A stretch of 64,000 nucleotides of DNA, taken from the NCBI RefSeq assembly GCF_001422985.1, contig NZ_LMNL01000034.1, positions 333,603 to 397,602 of the forward strand, given 5' to 3'. Position numbers and translations under genes: made by a program. Each line of letters begins with the position of its first letter. The stretch's first letter is position 1. This stretch comes from Methylobacterium sp. Leaf117 (lineage in GTDB: Bacteria; Pseudomonadota; Alphaproteobacteria; Rhizobiales; Beijerinckiaceae). The notes beneath the pieces were generated by a model. The model searched no databases. It saw only the letters and a list, made by a program, of their open reading frames with translations, and was not told the DNA's origin. Below, one piece after another: positions 9,223 to 18,378 of this stretch.

Positions 9223-10385
9223 CGCATCACTCCGGCGATCGTCGCCGGGGCGGTGCCCGGCGGCTTCTGGCTCAGGGTGGTGGTCCGGGGGCGCTTGCGG
9301 GTCAAGGCCACGAGGAAGCCCATGCCGAGGGCGAGCGAGATCAGCGAGGAGCCGCCGTAGGAGACGAACGGCAGGGTCATGCCCTTGGCGGGCATCAGGC
9401 GGACGTTCACCGCCATGTTGATGCAGGCCTGCAGCCCGAACAACGTGGTGAGACCCGTGATCGCCAATCGCGAAAAGGTGTCGTCGGTGCGCCGGGCCAG
9501 CTTCAGGCCCCGCATGACGATGTAGGCGAAGAGCAGGACGAGGCCGAGGCACACGATGGTGCCGAACTCCTCACCCGTCACCGAGAAGATGAAGTCGGTG
9601 TGGGCGTCGGGCAGGTGGCGCTTGGCGACGCCCTCCCCCGGGCCGGTGCCGAACCAGCCGCCGGAATTGAACGATTGCCGGGCCCAGTAGCCCTGGAAGT
9701 TGTCGCCGGAATCGCTGTCGAGGAAGCGGTCGATGCGCTCGCGCACGTGGTGCAGGAAGCGGTAGGCGGTGGCGACGCCGATCAGGCCGCCGACGCCGAG
9801 GCCCGCCACCCAGAACCAGTGCAGGCCGGCCACGAAGAACAGGGCGCACCACACGATGGTGATGAGCATGGTCTGGCCGAAATCGGGCTGGAGCACGAGC
9901 GGCACGATGGTGATGGGCAGGAGCAGGATCGCCAGCAGGCCGCCCGGCATGTCGCGTCGTTGCGCGCCCTCCGAGAAGGCCCAGGCCGCCACCACCACGA
10001 AGGCGGGCTTGACGAATTCCGACGGCTGGATGCCGATGGCACCGAACTGGATCCAGCGGTGCGCGCCCTTGATCTCCGGGCCGAACTTGCTCGCCAGGAT
10101 GCAGAGCGCGACGCCCATCATCCAGGTGAAGAGCGCGACGCGGCGGATGTGGCGCAGGGACAGGAACGACACGCCGACGATGATGAGGATGGTGGGCGCA
10201 AGATAGAGCGCCTGCCGATTGAGGAAGTGGAAGGTCGGCAGGCCGATCTTCTCGGCCACGGGCGGCCCGCCGCCCATGAGGAAGACCAAGCCCGCCACCA
10301 TGAGCGCGCCGAGGCCGGCGAGGAGGCCGCGGTCGACGGTCCACCACCAGTCCGTCAAGGGCGTGCGTTCCGCTCGGGACATCAT
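9219..10385 (-). CDS. ftsW: SEDS glycosyltransferase FtsW
   Basis: Integral membrane peptidoglycan polymerase of the SEDS family, working with a class b PBP at the septum. 388 residues with about ten hydrophobic segments. Diagnostic stretches include LQPDFGQTMLITIVW, the large extracytoplasmic loop containing GTGPGEGVAKRHLPDAHTDF, and the C-terminal LPFVSYGGSSLISLALGMGF. Two ATGs in tandem start the protein. It is the first gene seen in this dcw segment; the 529-nt region upstream probably holds the promoter for ftsW-murG and possibly more. Confidence 0.97.
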   Translation of the reverse strand: MMSRAERTPLTDWWWTVDRGLLAGLGALMVAGLVFLMGGGPPVAEKIGLPTFHFLNRQALYLAPTILIIVGVSFLSLRHIRRVALFTWMMGVALCILASKFGPEIKGAHRWIQFGAIGIQPSEFVKPAFVVVAAWAFSEGAQRRDMPGGLLAILLLPITIVPLVLQPDFGQTMLITIVWCALFFVAGLHWFWVAGLGVGGLIGVATAYRFLHHVRERIDRFLDSDSGDNFQGYWARQSFNSGGWFGTGPGEGVAKRHLPDAHTDFIFSVTGEEFGTIVCLGLVLLFAYIVMRGLKLARRTDDTFSRLAITGLTTLFGLQACINMAVNVRLMPAKGMTLPFVSYGGSSLISLALGMGFLVALTRKRPRTTTLSQKPPGTAPATIAGVMR

Positions 10386-10914
10386 GGGATCAGCACTCTC
10401 CGGGGCCTCACGGCGCCCGGGCAGGGCAGCCGATCGCGGCCGGCGGCGTCAGGCCGGCACGAATTCGATCCTGTGCCGGAATGGTAAACCAAGTGTTGCG
10501 ATCCGCCGTCGAAGCTTCGCCTGTCCCGAGGGTCGGGCCGCTCGAAGAGCTGGCGCTTCGAGAAGGTTTCACTCGGGCTCCAGCGCATTCGCACAAACCC
10601 TCTCCCGCACTTGCCTTCGCGCCGAGCCAGGAACGTCCATCGATTTCCAAGGCCCTGCGTGCGGAAACACGCACGGTTTCTTCTTTTCTACACCCACCTC
10701 CCAAAAACAGACAATTCTAATACTGATTGCGATGGATTACTGCTATCCAGAATAGACCAATTTCTTACTCACATAAGATCCGAGATTTTGGCGCATCGCG
10801 CAGATTTTGCTTCGCTTATCCGGACAGAATAGCGAACATTAAGATTTATTTTATCGAGAAACGCTATTCTTAAGTAGGTGAATTCAATCTTCGATCTGCA
10901 GGACGGGATTTTTG
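10386..10914. other. Intergenic region between divergent ftsW and chemoreceptor gene
   Basis: 529 nt without a supported gene. The ftsW-proximal half is GC-rich; the stretch from about 10680 to 10900 is markedly AT-richer than the surroundings, as expected for the promoter region of the plus-strand chemoreceptor. No convincing inverted repeat or sigma-28 (FliA) box was recognised. Confidence 0.6.
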
Positions 10915-12606
10915 ATGAGGACGTTCAATAACTTCAGCCTTCTGGTGAAGATCATCATCCCGCTGGTCATGACGACCCTGGTCGCCCTCGGTCTCGTGAT
11001 CTACGCCCGCTACGCCCTGTCCCAGATTGCGGATCAGACGCGGGAGATCGTCCAGGTGCAGACGGCACGTCAGGGCTACGCGCTCAACCTGCAGATCACC
11101 CTGACCGAAGCCGCACTCCAGAACCGCAACATCCTCATCGATCCGACCGGGCCGAGGAGCCAGGACTTCAAGGCCCGGCAAGCCGGCGCCATCGAGGCGA
11201 CCTACGAGGCGCAGGCCAAACTTGCCGCCCTGGCCGATACGCCCGCGCGCATCGCGGCGAACGCCGATCTTCGGCGTGGGCTGGAATCCTACTTTACCGT
11301 TCTGAACCGCTCCTCCGAGGCCGCCCTGAATAACGATCCAGCGACCGGAAACAGGATCGCGCAGGCTGAGGCGGCACCGTTGCGGGCCAAGCTGCGCGAG
11401 CAGGCCAATCAGCGGATCACCCTGGTCGAGTCTGAGTTGAAGGCGAGCGCCGCTCACGCCGACGAGATCGTCAGAAGCACCACGACCATGCTGGTGTCCT
11501 CGGCCGTCGTCGGGCTGCTGGCCGCCCTGGGCAGTGCCGGCCTGATCGTGATCTACGCGATCGCCCGTCCGGTGAACGCCATGGGCGCCGCGATGGGCCG
11601 TCTCGCGAGCGGCGACCTGACGGTCACCGTGGAGGGCATGGCGCGCAAGGACGAAATCAGTCTGCTGGCCCGGTCGCTGGGGGTGTTCAAGGACAACGCC
11701 ATCCTGGCCCGCAGCCTGGCGGCCGAGCAGGAGGCCGAGAACCAGTCCAAGATGCGCCGGGCCGAAGTGCTCGACGGGCTGACCAAGCGCTTCGAGGCCA
11801 ACGTCTCGAACCTGACGCACGGGCTGGCAGGGGCCGCCACCGAGATGGAAGCCACCGCCCAGTCGATGGCCTCCACGGCGGATCAGTCGATCCAGCAGGC
11901 GACGACGGTGGCGAGCGCGGCGGAAGAAACCTCGGCCAACGTCCACACGGTGGCGTCCGCCAGCGAGGAGATGTCCGCCTCGATCCAGGAGATCGTAACC
12001 CAGGTCAGCCAATCCTCCATCATGGCCAACCAAGCCGTCGAGGATACGCACCGCACCGAGGCGACGGTGAAGCGCCTGACCGACGTTGCGGCCAGCATCA
12101 CCGACGTCGTCGCCATGATCACGAATATCGCGGGCCAGACCAATCTGCTGGCGCTCAACGCCACCATCGAGGCGGCCCGCGCCGGCGAAGCGGGCCGCGG
12201 CTTTGCCGTGGTGGCCACCGAAGTGAAGGAACTGGCCGGGCAGACCGCGCGCGCCACGGAGGAGATCCGCACCAAGATCGGCGAGATCCAGGGGGCCACC
12301 GGCGAGGTGGTGTCCGACATCACGCGCATCGGCCGGACCATCGCCGACATGTCGACCTACGCCGGCGGCATCGCCGCCGCGATGGAGCAGCAGGGCGCCG
12401 CCACCCGGGAGATCGCCCGGAACGTCCAGGAGGCCGCGCAGGGCACCCAGGAGGTGACCAGCAACATCGAGCATGTCCGCGCCGGTGCGGGCTCGACAGG
12501 CGCCGCCGCCAGCCAGGTCCTGAGCGCCGCCAAGGAATTGTCGCGCTATTCGGAAAACCTCGGCCAGGAGGTGTCGCAGTTCCTGGCCGGCGTGAAGGCC
12601 GCCTGA
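10915..12606 (+). CDS. Methyl-accepting chemotaxis protein
   Basis: 563-residue transmembrane chemoreceptor that signals to CheA/CheW. Membrane segment 1 is near residues 10-30 ([20 protein letters not shown]), a helical periplasmic region of about 160 residues follows, then membrane segment 2 near 190-214 and a HAMP domain ([20 protein letters not shown]). The cytoplasmic signalling hairpin has the invariant tip [20 protein letters not shown] and [17 protein letters not shown]. The ATG at 10915 follows GGACGGG. The ligand-binding region has no Cache-type motif that I recognise, so the ligand is unknown. It stands alone, away from any visible che gene. Confidence 0.95.
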   Translation: MRTFNNFSLLVKIIIPLVMTTLVALGLVIYARYALSQIADQTREIVQVQTARQGYALNLQITLTEAALQNRNILIDPTGPRSQDFKARQAGAIEATYEAQAKLAALADTPARIAANADLRRGLESYFTVLNRSSEAALNNDPATGNRIAQAEAAPLRAKLREQANQRITLVESELKASAAHADEIVRSTTTMLVSSAVVGLLAALGSAGLIVIYAIARPVNAMGAAMGRLASGDLTVTVEGMARKDEISLLARSLGVFKDNAILARSLAAEQEAENQSKMRRAEVLDGLTKRFEANVSNLTHGLAGAATEMEATAQSMASTADQSIQQATTVASAAEETSANVHTVASASEEMSASIQEIVTQVSQSSIMANQAVEDTHRTEATVKRLTDVAASITDVVAMITNIAGQTNLLALNATIEAARAGEAGRGFAVVATEVKELAGQTARATEEIRTKIGEIQGATGEVVSDITRIGRTIADMSTYAGGIAAAMEQQGAATREIARNVQEAAQGTQEVTSNIEHVRAGAGSTGAAASQVLSAAKELSRYSENLGQEVSQFLAGVKAA

Positions 12607-12609
12607 CGG

Positions 12610-12637
12610 CCCGGGGGACGCACGCGCGTCCCCCGGG
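12610..12637. terminator. Strong hairpin between convergent genes
   Basis: A perfect 12-bp stem (CCCGGGGGACGC / GCGTCCCCCGGG) with an ACGC loop starts 4 nt after the chemoreceptor stop. There is no U-tract, so it may act as a Rho-assisted terminator or mRNA 3' stabiliser serving both the chemoreceptor and the convergent GTPase gene. Confidence 0.6.
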
Positions 12638-12664
12638 ATCGCGAGCCCCCCGGAAGGCCGGGCG

Positions 12665-13651
12665 TCAGGCCGCCTTGCAATCCTCGAACCCGGCGCGGAT
12701 CGCCTCCGGATCGAGCTTGCGGCCGATGAAGACCACGCGGGAGACGCGCGGCTCGTCGTCCTTCCACGGCCCCTGAAGGTCGCCGTCGAGGATCTGGTGG
12801 ACGCCCTGGAAGACGAAGCGCTGCGGCTCGTTCGGGAAGGCGACGATCCCCTTGCAGCGCAGGATGTCGGGGCCCTGGACCTGGGTCAGGGTCGAGATCC
12901 AGGGCATGAACTTCTCGGGGTCGACCGGTCCGTCGATCTTGGCCGAGACCGACTGCATGTCGTCGTCGTGGTGATGGTGGTGACCCTCTTCGAGGAAGTC
13001 GGGCTCGATGTCGAGGATGCGGCCTAGATCGAAGGCATTGCGCTCCAGCACCGCCTCCAGCGGCACCGCGCAGCGCTCGGTGCGGTGGACCTTGGCGTAG
13101 GGGTTGATCGCGCGGATCTGGCCCTCGACCCGGGCCAGGTCCGCCTCCTCCACGAGATCGGCCTTGTTGAGCAGGATCACGTCCGCGAAGGCGATCTGGT
13201 TCTTGGCCTCCGGCGCGTCCTTCAGGCGGTCCGACAGCCACTTGGCGTCCGCCACGGTCACCACCGCGTCGAGGCGGGCGGCCGCGCCGACATCCTCGTC
13301 GATGAAGAAGGTCTGGGCCACGGGGGCGGGATCGGCGAGGCCGGTGGTTTCGACGATGATCGCGTCGAACTTGCCGCGCCGCTTCACCAGGCCGTCCATG
13401 ATGCGGATCAGGTCGCCGCGCACGGTGCAGCAGACGCAGCCGTTGTTCATCTCGAACACCTCCTCGTCGGCGCCGATGATGAGGTCGTTGTCGATGCCGA
13501 TCTCGCCGAACTCGTTGACGATCACGGCGTAGCGCTTGCCGTGGTTCTCGGTGAGGATGCGGTTGAGAAGCGTCGTCTTGCCCGCGCCGAGATAGCCGGT
13601 GAGCACGGTGACGGGGATCTTCGCGGAGGCGGGGTTCGGGCTGTCGGACAT
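12665..13651 (-). CDS. G3E-family (COG0523/CobW-like) metal chaperone GTPase
   Basis: 328-residue P-loop GTPase of the CobW/ZNG1 class, which delivers metals such as zinc to client proteins. Walker A is GYLGAGKTT at residues 19-27, the metal-binding CxCC motif is C72-V-C-C75, and [14 protein letters not shown] and [12 protein letters not shown] (NKxD) are intact. A His/Asp run (HHHHHDDD) about two thirds along the chain could be a second metal site. The CobW C-terminal domain follows ([12 protein letters not shown]). A Zur-like palindrome about 55 nt upstream suggests zinc control, favouring a zinc role over cobalamin synthesis; no cob genes lie nearby. Confidence 0.92.
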   Translation of the reverse strand: MSDSPNPASAKIPVTVLTGYLGAGKTTLLNRILTENHGKRYAVIVNEFGEIGIDNDLIIGADEEVFEMNNGCVCCTVRGDLIRIMDGLVKRRGKFDAIIVETTGLADPAPVAQTFFIDEDVGAAARLDAVVTVADAKWLSDRLKDAPEAKNQIAFADVILLNKADLVEEADLARVEGQIRAINPYAKVHRTERCAVPLEAVLERNAFDLGRILDIEPDFLEEGHHHHHDDDMQSVSAKIDGPVDPEKFMPWISTLTQVQGPDILRCKGIVAFPNEPQRFVFQGVHQILDGDLQGPWKDDEPRVSRVVFIGRKLDPEAIRAGFEDCKAA

Positions 13652-13706
13652 GGTGACTCTTCGTCGATGGCACGGGGTCGCCCGCGCGGGAGGCGTCGCT
13701 GCGACC

Positions 13707-13721
13707 TGTTATATTGTATCA
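13707..13721. promoter_or_regulatory. Candidate Zur-like operator upstream of the G3E GTPase
   Basis: TGTTATATTGTATCA has an approximately palindromic form (left arm TGTTATA, right arm reverse complement TGATACA, 5 of 7 matches) and resembles the TGTTATA-N-TATAACA type seen for alphaproteobacterial Zur. It lies 56 nt before the GTPase start and touches the tetR stop codon. The match is imperfect. Confidence 0.35.
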
Positions 13722-14321
13722 GTCGGGTCGGATGAAACCCCGGTCGGATGAAACCCCGGCAGCCCGCAGCCCGTCGCAGAGCGCCGCGAGGGTGCCGCGG
13801 AAGCCCTCCGGTCCGGCCAGCAGGCGCTCCATCAGGAGGGCGCCTTCGAGGGCGGCAATGACCATGCGGGCCGTGGCGGCGGGCTCGAGGGAGGCCCGCA
13901 CGCTTTCCGTCGCGATGCCCTCGGCCAGCACCGCCTCCAGCCAGGCGATGTGCTTTTCGAAGAAGCGGGCGATGTCGGCGCGCAGCGTTTCCGGCAGGGC
14001 GTCGCCCTCGATCGCCAGGACGGCGCAGAGGCAGCCCAGCCCGGCCTCGACGCCCCCGAGATAGAGGGTGCCGTAGGCCTCGATCCGCCGGATCGCGTCG
14101 GGCTCGCCGGCCCGGATCTCGGCCAGAGCCGCGTCGTAGCGGGCATCGTAAGCGGCCACGAGGGCGCGGGCGAGGTCGGACTTGGTCGGGAAGTGGTGGT
14201 GGATGCTCGCCTTGCGAATCTGCACCGCCTCGGCGAGGTCGGCATAGCTGAAGCCGGCATAGCTCCGGCGACGCACCAGGGTCTCGGCCTCCAGCAGCAG
14301 CGCGGCGCGGGTATCCCTCAT
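13719..14321 (-). CDS. TetR-family transcriptional regulator
   Basis: 200-residue regulator with an N-terminal helix-turn-helix (AALLLEAETLVRRRSYAGFS, then YADLAEAVQIRKASIHHHFP) and a C-terminal ligand/dimer domain. It is divergent from the quinoprotein relay operon, with an 18-bp palindrome in the 187-nt gap, so it most likely represses that operon and itself. The very end of the gene contains a short direct repeat (GTCGGATGAAACCCC twice). The inducing ligand is unknown; the G3E GTPase gene follows on the same strand 67 nt later. Confidence 0.9.
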   Translation of the reverse strand: MRDTRAALLLEAETLVRRRSYAGFSYADLAEAVQIRKASIHHHFPTKSDLARALVAAYDARYDAALAEIRAGEPDAIRRIEAYGTLYLGGVEAGLGCLCAVLAIEGDALPETLRADIARFFEKHIAWLEAVLAEGIATESVRASLEPAATARMVIAALEGALLMERLLAGPEGFRGTLAALCDGLRAAGVSSDRGFIRPD

Positions 14322-14469
14322 CGTCCCATGATCTCCCCTGCCCGGTCCATCTCGTCCGCCCCGGACCTTTCGACACTTCGACGCTTCGACGCTTGGACAT
14401 TCCGGCGCGCGGGACCGTGATCGCCGGGACGTGGAGGCTCCGCCTTATGCCGTTGACGCCGGCGGAAAT

Positions 14470-14487
14470 CTACCTACTACTTGGTAG
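14470..14487. promoter_or_regulatory. Probable TetR operator
   Basis: CTACCTACTACTTGGTAG is an 18-bp inverted repeat with 7 of 9 positions matching between arms, in the style of TetR-family sites with a CTACC...GGTAG frame. It ends 21 nt before the start codon of the metallohydrolase gene, placed to block transcription or translation initiation, and about 150 nt from the divergent tetR start. Confidence 0.65.
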
Positions 14488-14508
14488 AACAAAAAGCGGG
14501 AGGCATAC

Positions 14509-15462
14509 ATGCGGGCTGAGGCCGGCCGATCACGCTGGAATCCGACGCGTCGCGGCGCCTTGTTCGGCGGCCTGTGCCTGTGCTGCCTGCCCAGCCTCGG
14601 GCGCTCGGCGGAGGGCTTCGACCTGCACGAGGTCGGCCCCGGCATCTTCATCCGGCGCGGCCCCGACGCGGAAGCGAGCCCCGAGAACAACGACGCCATC
14701 GCCAATATCGGCTTCATCGTGGGCGAGACCTCGGTCCTGGTCACCGAATCCGGCGGCAGTCTCGCCGACGGGGCCTGGCTGCGCGCGGAGATCAGGAAGC
14801 GCACGGACAAGCCGATCGGCCATGTGGTGCTGACCCATGTCCACCCCGACCATTGCTTCGGGGCGGCGGCCTTCGCCGAGGACAAGCCGGTCTATGTCGG
14901 GCACGGCGCCCTCCGGGCCGCCCTCGACGCGCGGGGCGAATACTATCGCGGCCGCCTCGTCGAGATTCTCGGCGCCGACCGCGCCGGCACGGTAGTCTAC
15001 CCCACCCTGGAGGTGACGGACGGCGCCGACATCGACCTCGGTGGCCGCACCCTGCGCGTCACCGCCCACGGCCCGGCGCATACGAACTGCGACCTCTCGA
15101 TGCGGGATTCCGCCAGCGGCATCCTGTTTCCCGCCGACCTCCTGTTCGTCACCCGCATCCCCTCCCTCGACGGCAGCCTCGTGGGCTGGCTCAAGGAGGC
15201 CGACCGGCTGCGCGCGTTGGGCGCGACCAAGGCCGTCCCGGGCCACGGACCGACCCTGGTCGACTTCGCCCCCGCCATGGACGACCTGACGCGCTACCTG
15301 ACGGTGCTTCGCGACGAGACCCGCAAGGCCATCGCGGCGGATCTGCCGATCGAGAAGGCGGTGCAGACGGTCGGACAGGCCGAGCGCGACAAGTGGGTCC
15401 TGTTCGACACCTACAATGGCCGCAACGTCACCCAGGCCTTCAAGGAACTGGAATGGGAATGA
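14509..15462 (+). CDS. Quinoprotein relay system zinc metallohydrolase (SoxH-like MBL fold)
   Basis: 317-residue exported metallo-beta-lactamase-fold protein. An N-terminal RR motif (TRRGALFGG) with a hydrophobic core suggests Tat or Sec export to the periplasm. The zinc motif is H110-V-H112-P-D114-H115, with further ligands in GPAHTNCDL and PGHGPTLVD; FPADLLFVTRIPS supplies the bridging Asp. Proteins of this type accompany PQQ-dependent dehydrogenases and SoxYZ-like carriers. The ATG at 14509 has GGGAGG 7 nt upstream. First gene of a three-gene operon probably repressed by the divergent TetR. The substrate is not established. Confidence 0.87.
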   Translation: MRAEAGRSRWNPTRRGALFGGLCLCCLPSLGRSAEGFDLHEVGPGIFIRRGPDAEASPENNDAIANIGFIVGETSVLVTESGGSLADGAWLRAEIRKRTDKPIGHVVLTHVHPDHCFGAAAFAEDKPVYVGHGALRAALDARGEYYRGRLVEILGADRAGTVVYPTLEVTDGADIDLGGRTLRVTAHGPAHTNCDLSMRDSASGILFPADLLFVTRIPSLDGSLVGWLKEADRLRALGATKAVPGHGPTLVDFAPAMDDLTRYLTVLRDETRKAIAADLPIEKAVQTVGQAERDKWVLFDTYNGRNVTQAFKELEWE

Positions 15463-15579
15463 GGCCGTGGCTCAAGACTGCGACTTGAGGCCGATCCCGC
15501 CCCGCGCCACATGATATCAGAGATCTCGCAAGAAGAACGGATGTCGCAAGAAGAACGATCATCCCACAGGAGAAACGCC

Positions 15580-16437
15580 GTGACCCGCTCAATCACCAAA
15601 CCTGTTCTCGTCCGCTCGATCCTGACGGCCCTGTCGCTCGCCCTGCCGCTGGTCGGCGCCGGCACCGTGCTGGGGACGGGTCCGAGCCTCGCCGCCGGGG
15701 CTTCGGACGACGAGTCGGAGCGTCTCGCCCGCTGGAAGGAGATCCAGAAATCGATCTTCGGCGACAAGACGATCGCGCCGACCGACAGCCTCGTGACGAT
15801 CGACGCGCCGGTGCGGGCGCTCGATGCCTCGCTGGTGCCGATCACCCTGACCATGCCGGAGAAGGACACGGTCGCGGGCGTCCACCTCATCATCGACGAC
15901 AACCCGTCGCCCTACGCGGCGCACGTCACCTTCGGGCCGGGCGCCGAGGCGAACGAACTCAAGCTGCGGGTGCGGGTGAACAACTACACCAACATCCACG
16001 CCGTGGTGGAGACCAAGGACGGCCGACTTTTCGAGACCACGAAGTTCGTCAAGGCTTCGGGCGGCTGCTCGGCCCCGATGGGCATGAGCGACGAGGAGGC
16101 GATGAAGGGCATGGGCGACATGAAGATGAAGTTCGCCGAGAGCCAGCCCGGCCAGCCGGTCGAGGCGACGCTGATGATCCGCCATCCGAACTTCAGCGGC
16201 ATGCAGATGAACCAGATCACCCGCGACTACACGCCGGCCCGTTACATCAACAAGATCGCGATCAGCCGCGGCGGCCAGACCATCCTGACCCTGGACGGCG
16301 ACATCTCGATCGCGTCGAACCCGGTCCTCAACTTCGCCCTGAAGCCCGACGGCCGGGGGCCGATCCAGGTGGTGGCCTCCGACAACCAGAACGGCCGGTG
16401 GGAGCACAGCTTCCCCGCCCCGAGCGCGACCAACTGA
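15580..16437 (+). CDS. Quinoprotein-associated SoxYZ-like carrier protein
   Basis: 285-residue secreted protein with SoxY-like and SoxZ-like domains fused. The GTG at 15580 is chosen because AGGAGA lies 6 nt upstream; ATGs at 15511 and 15541 have no ribosome site. Signal peptide, about residues 1-40. The SoxY-like part ends in the motif SGGC (C163), equivalent to the sulfur-carrying GGCGG arm of SoxY; the SoxZ-like immunoglobulin fold follows (QPVEATLMIRHPNFSGMQ). A short Met-rich linker (DMKMKF) joins them. In thiosulfate oxidation SoxYZ carries substrate on a terminal Cys arm; here that arm is internal, so the cargo may differ. Second gene of the relay operon. Confidence 0.87.
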   Translation: MTRSITKPVLVRSILTALSLALPLVGAGTVLGTGPSLAAGASDDESERLARWKEIQKSIFGDKTIAPTDSLVTIDAPVRALDASLVPITLTMPEKDTVAGVHLIIDDNPSPYAAHVTFGPGAEANELKLRVRVNNYTNIHAVVETKDGRLFETTKFVKASGGCSAPMGMSDEEAMKGMGDMKMKFAESQPGQPVEATLMIRHPNFSGMQMNQITRDYTPARYINKIAISRGGQTILTLDGDISIASNPVLNFALKPDGRGPIQVVASDNQNGRWEHSFPAPSATN

Positions 16438-16451
16438 GCGGGCGCCCCATC

Positions 16452-17039
16452 ATGCTGCGCCTCGTCCGGCTCGCGCTCGCGGGCGCCGCCGCCTTCGTCC
16501 TGGCGGCGGCGAGCCCGGCCGATTCCCCCGTGAACGTGCCGGAGCCGGACGGGATCTGGACCGGGCCGCAGCGGGGCTACACCCCCGCCACCCTGTCGGG
16601 CGCCACGGTCCTCACCATCGACACCCTCGACGCCCTGATAGCCCGTGACAAGCCTGTCCTGCTCGACGTGTCCCTGGCCGACCGGCGCCCGGCGGGCTTT
16701 CCGTCCGACCGTCCCTGGCTGCCCGCCCACCGCTCGGTGCCCGGTGCGGTGTGGATGCCCAATGCGGGCGCCGCCCCCCTCGATCCGGCGCACGAATCCC
16801 TGTTCCTGAAACGCGTGGCGGACCTGACCGGGGGTGACAAGGACCGGGCCATCGTCGCCTTCTGTCATCCCGAATGCTGGGGCAGCTGGAACGCGGCCAA
16901 GCGGCTGGTGCTCGAAGGCTATCGCGCCGTGCACTGGTTCCCCGAGGGCATCGAGGGCTGGCAGGAGCGCCACCCGACCACGGTCATCACCGAGGATGCC
17001 GCCTGGACGGCCCGGAGCGGCGGCGAGACCCAGCGCTGA
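16452..17039 (+). CDS. PQQ-dependent catabolism-associated Cys-Trp motif protein (rhodanese-like)
   Basis: 195 residues with a signal peptide (MLRLVRLALAGAAAFVLAA) and a rhodanese-like fold: VLLDVSLADRR, SVPGAVWMPNAG and VAFCHPECWGSWNAAKRL. The hallmark is C138-H-P-E-C142-W143 at the rhodanese active-loop position. Family members are found beside PQQ alcohol or amine dehydrogenases and cytochromes. It starts 14 nt after the SoxYZ-like gene, completing a periplasmic trio in which the metallohydrolase, carrier and Cys-loop protein could pass a substrate or a sulfur group. No dehydrogenase is adjacent here. Confidence 0.85.
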   Translation: MLRLVRLALAGAAAFVLAAASPADSPVNVPEPDGIWTGPQRGYTPATLSGATVLTIDTLDALIARDKPVLLDVSLADRRPAGFPSDRPWLPAHRSVPGAVWMPNAGAAPLDPAHESLFLKRVADLTGGDKDRAIVAFCHPECWGSWNAAKRLVLEGYRAVHWFPEGIEGWQERHPTTVITEDAAWTARSGGETQR

Positions 17040-17510
17040 GGCGCGGGCCGAGCCGCTGCCAGGACGAACGTCAGATTCCGATCAGGATAAGCGTCTCGCC
17101 CGGCGGGATTTTTCCGCCTTCGCCGGCCTGCGCTCAAACAATCAGCATGCGGATACTCAGCCCCCAGTGCGAACGCAGTTGACAGGGAGCCGGTTGTGGC
17201 GGAATAAAGGCATCGAACGGCGCCCGAAAGTCTAGGGAGGAAACGCCCGGAGAGAGTTCGGAGCAGCGACGCCATCGCTGTTACCGATACCCCCGGACAA
17301 GACTTTCCACGCAGTGACATTCGCCCGTAATGTCTGCGGTGGGCAGCCTGATATCTGATATATCACTTGCACGACGAAGGCCTTGCGGCGCGACAATCGT
17401 GCGGGAGCGTCACACCGGCCCGCGCCATCTCCGCCGAGGCGGTGTATAGAGCCTCCACCAGCAGACGGTCCGCCGCGTTCCGGCGGCCCGAACCAGCCGG
17501 GTGGAGTTCG
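17040..17510. other. Intergenic region before panB
   Basis: 471 nt without a convincing gene. It holds the end of the relay operon and the panB promoter region. A perfect 10-bp palindrome TGATATATCA at 17356-17365, preceded by TGATATC, stands out in an otherwise GC-rich stretch and could be an operator or an extended -10 region. Confidence 0.5.
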
Positions 17511-18335
17511 ATGTCGCAAGCCGTTCAGTCCCGCCGAATCCGCGCGATCGACCTGGCCAAGCGCAAGGCCGAGGGGCGCAAGATTATCGCGCTCACGGCC
17601 TATCACGCGCACACGGCCGGCATCCTCGATCCCTATTGCGACTTCATCCTGGTCGGCGATTCCCTCGGCATGCTGATGCACGGCATGGAATCGACCCTGC
17701 CGGTGACCCTGGAGATGATGATCGTCCAGGCGCAGGCCGTGATCCGGGGCACCTCCCGAGCGCTGATCGTGGTGGACATGCCGTTCGGCTCCTACGAGGC
17801 GAGCCCGCAGCAGGCCTTCCTCAACGCCGCTCGCGTGCTCAAGGAGACGGGGGCCGGGGCGATCAAGATGGAGGGCGGCGCACGCTTTGCCGAGACGGTG
17901 GCCTTCCTGGTCGAGCGCGGCGTGCCGGTGATGGGCCATATCGGCCTGACCCCGCAATCGGTGAACACCATGGGGGGCTTCAAGGTGCAGGGCCGCGAGG
18001 CCGACGGCGAGCGCCGCCTGATGGCCGATGCCCGCGCCATCAACGATGCGGGCGCCTTTGCCATCGTGATGGAGGGCATCGTCGAGCCGGTGGCCCGTGC
18101 CATCGCCACCGCCCCCGAGATCACCACGCCCACCATCGGCATCGGCGCCACCATGGCGTGCGACGGGCAGATCCTCGTCCTCGAGGACATGCTCGGCCTC
18201 AGCGACCGAGTGCCGAAATTCGTAAAGCGTTTCGGCACCCTGCGGGGCCAGATCGAGGCCGCCGTGAGGGACTATGCCGACGAGGTCCGCTCCGGCACCT
18301 TCCCGGCCGAGGAGCACACCTACCAGCCGTTGTGA
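17511..18335 (+). CDS. panB: 3-methyl-2-oxobutanoate hydroxymethyltransferase PanB
   Basis: 274-residue TIM-barrel enzyme that transfers a hydroxymethyl group from methylene-tetrahydrofolate to ketoisovalerate, the first committed step to pantothenate and CoA. Motifs [42 protein letters not shown] and [14 protein letters not shown] are family-typical. The ATG at 17511 has GGTGGAG upstream. No panC is next to it; the neighbours are unrelated. Confidence 0.96.
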   Translation: MSQAVQSRRIRAIDLAKRKAEGRKIIALTAYHAHTAGILDPYCDFILVGDSLGMLMHGMESTLPVTLEMMIVQAQAVIRGTSRALIVVDMPFGSYEASPQQAFLNAARVLKETGAGAIKMEGGARFAETVAFLVERGVPVMGHIGLTPQSVNTMGGFKVQGREADGERRLMADARAINDAGAFAIVMEGIVEPVARAIATAPEITTPTIGIGATMACDGQILVLEDMLGLSDRVPKFVKRFGTLRGQIEAAVRDYADEVRSGTFPAEEHTYQPL

Positions 18336-18378
18336 CCGGCCTCCGCGGGTTTGCCCCGCGCAAGCCGGCCCCGGCCGG

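Noticed and set aside
10870..12474. A 534-codon minus-strand open frame over the chemoreceptor
   Set aside because: Antisense of the coiled-coil signalling domain; Gly/His/Asp-rich with no recognisable domain.
11500..12600. Second gene or domain break within the chemoreceptor
   Set aside because: HAMP and signalling hairpin are continuous in one frame with normal spacing.
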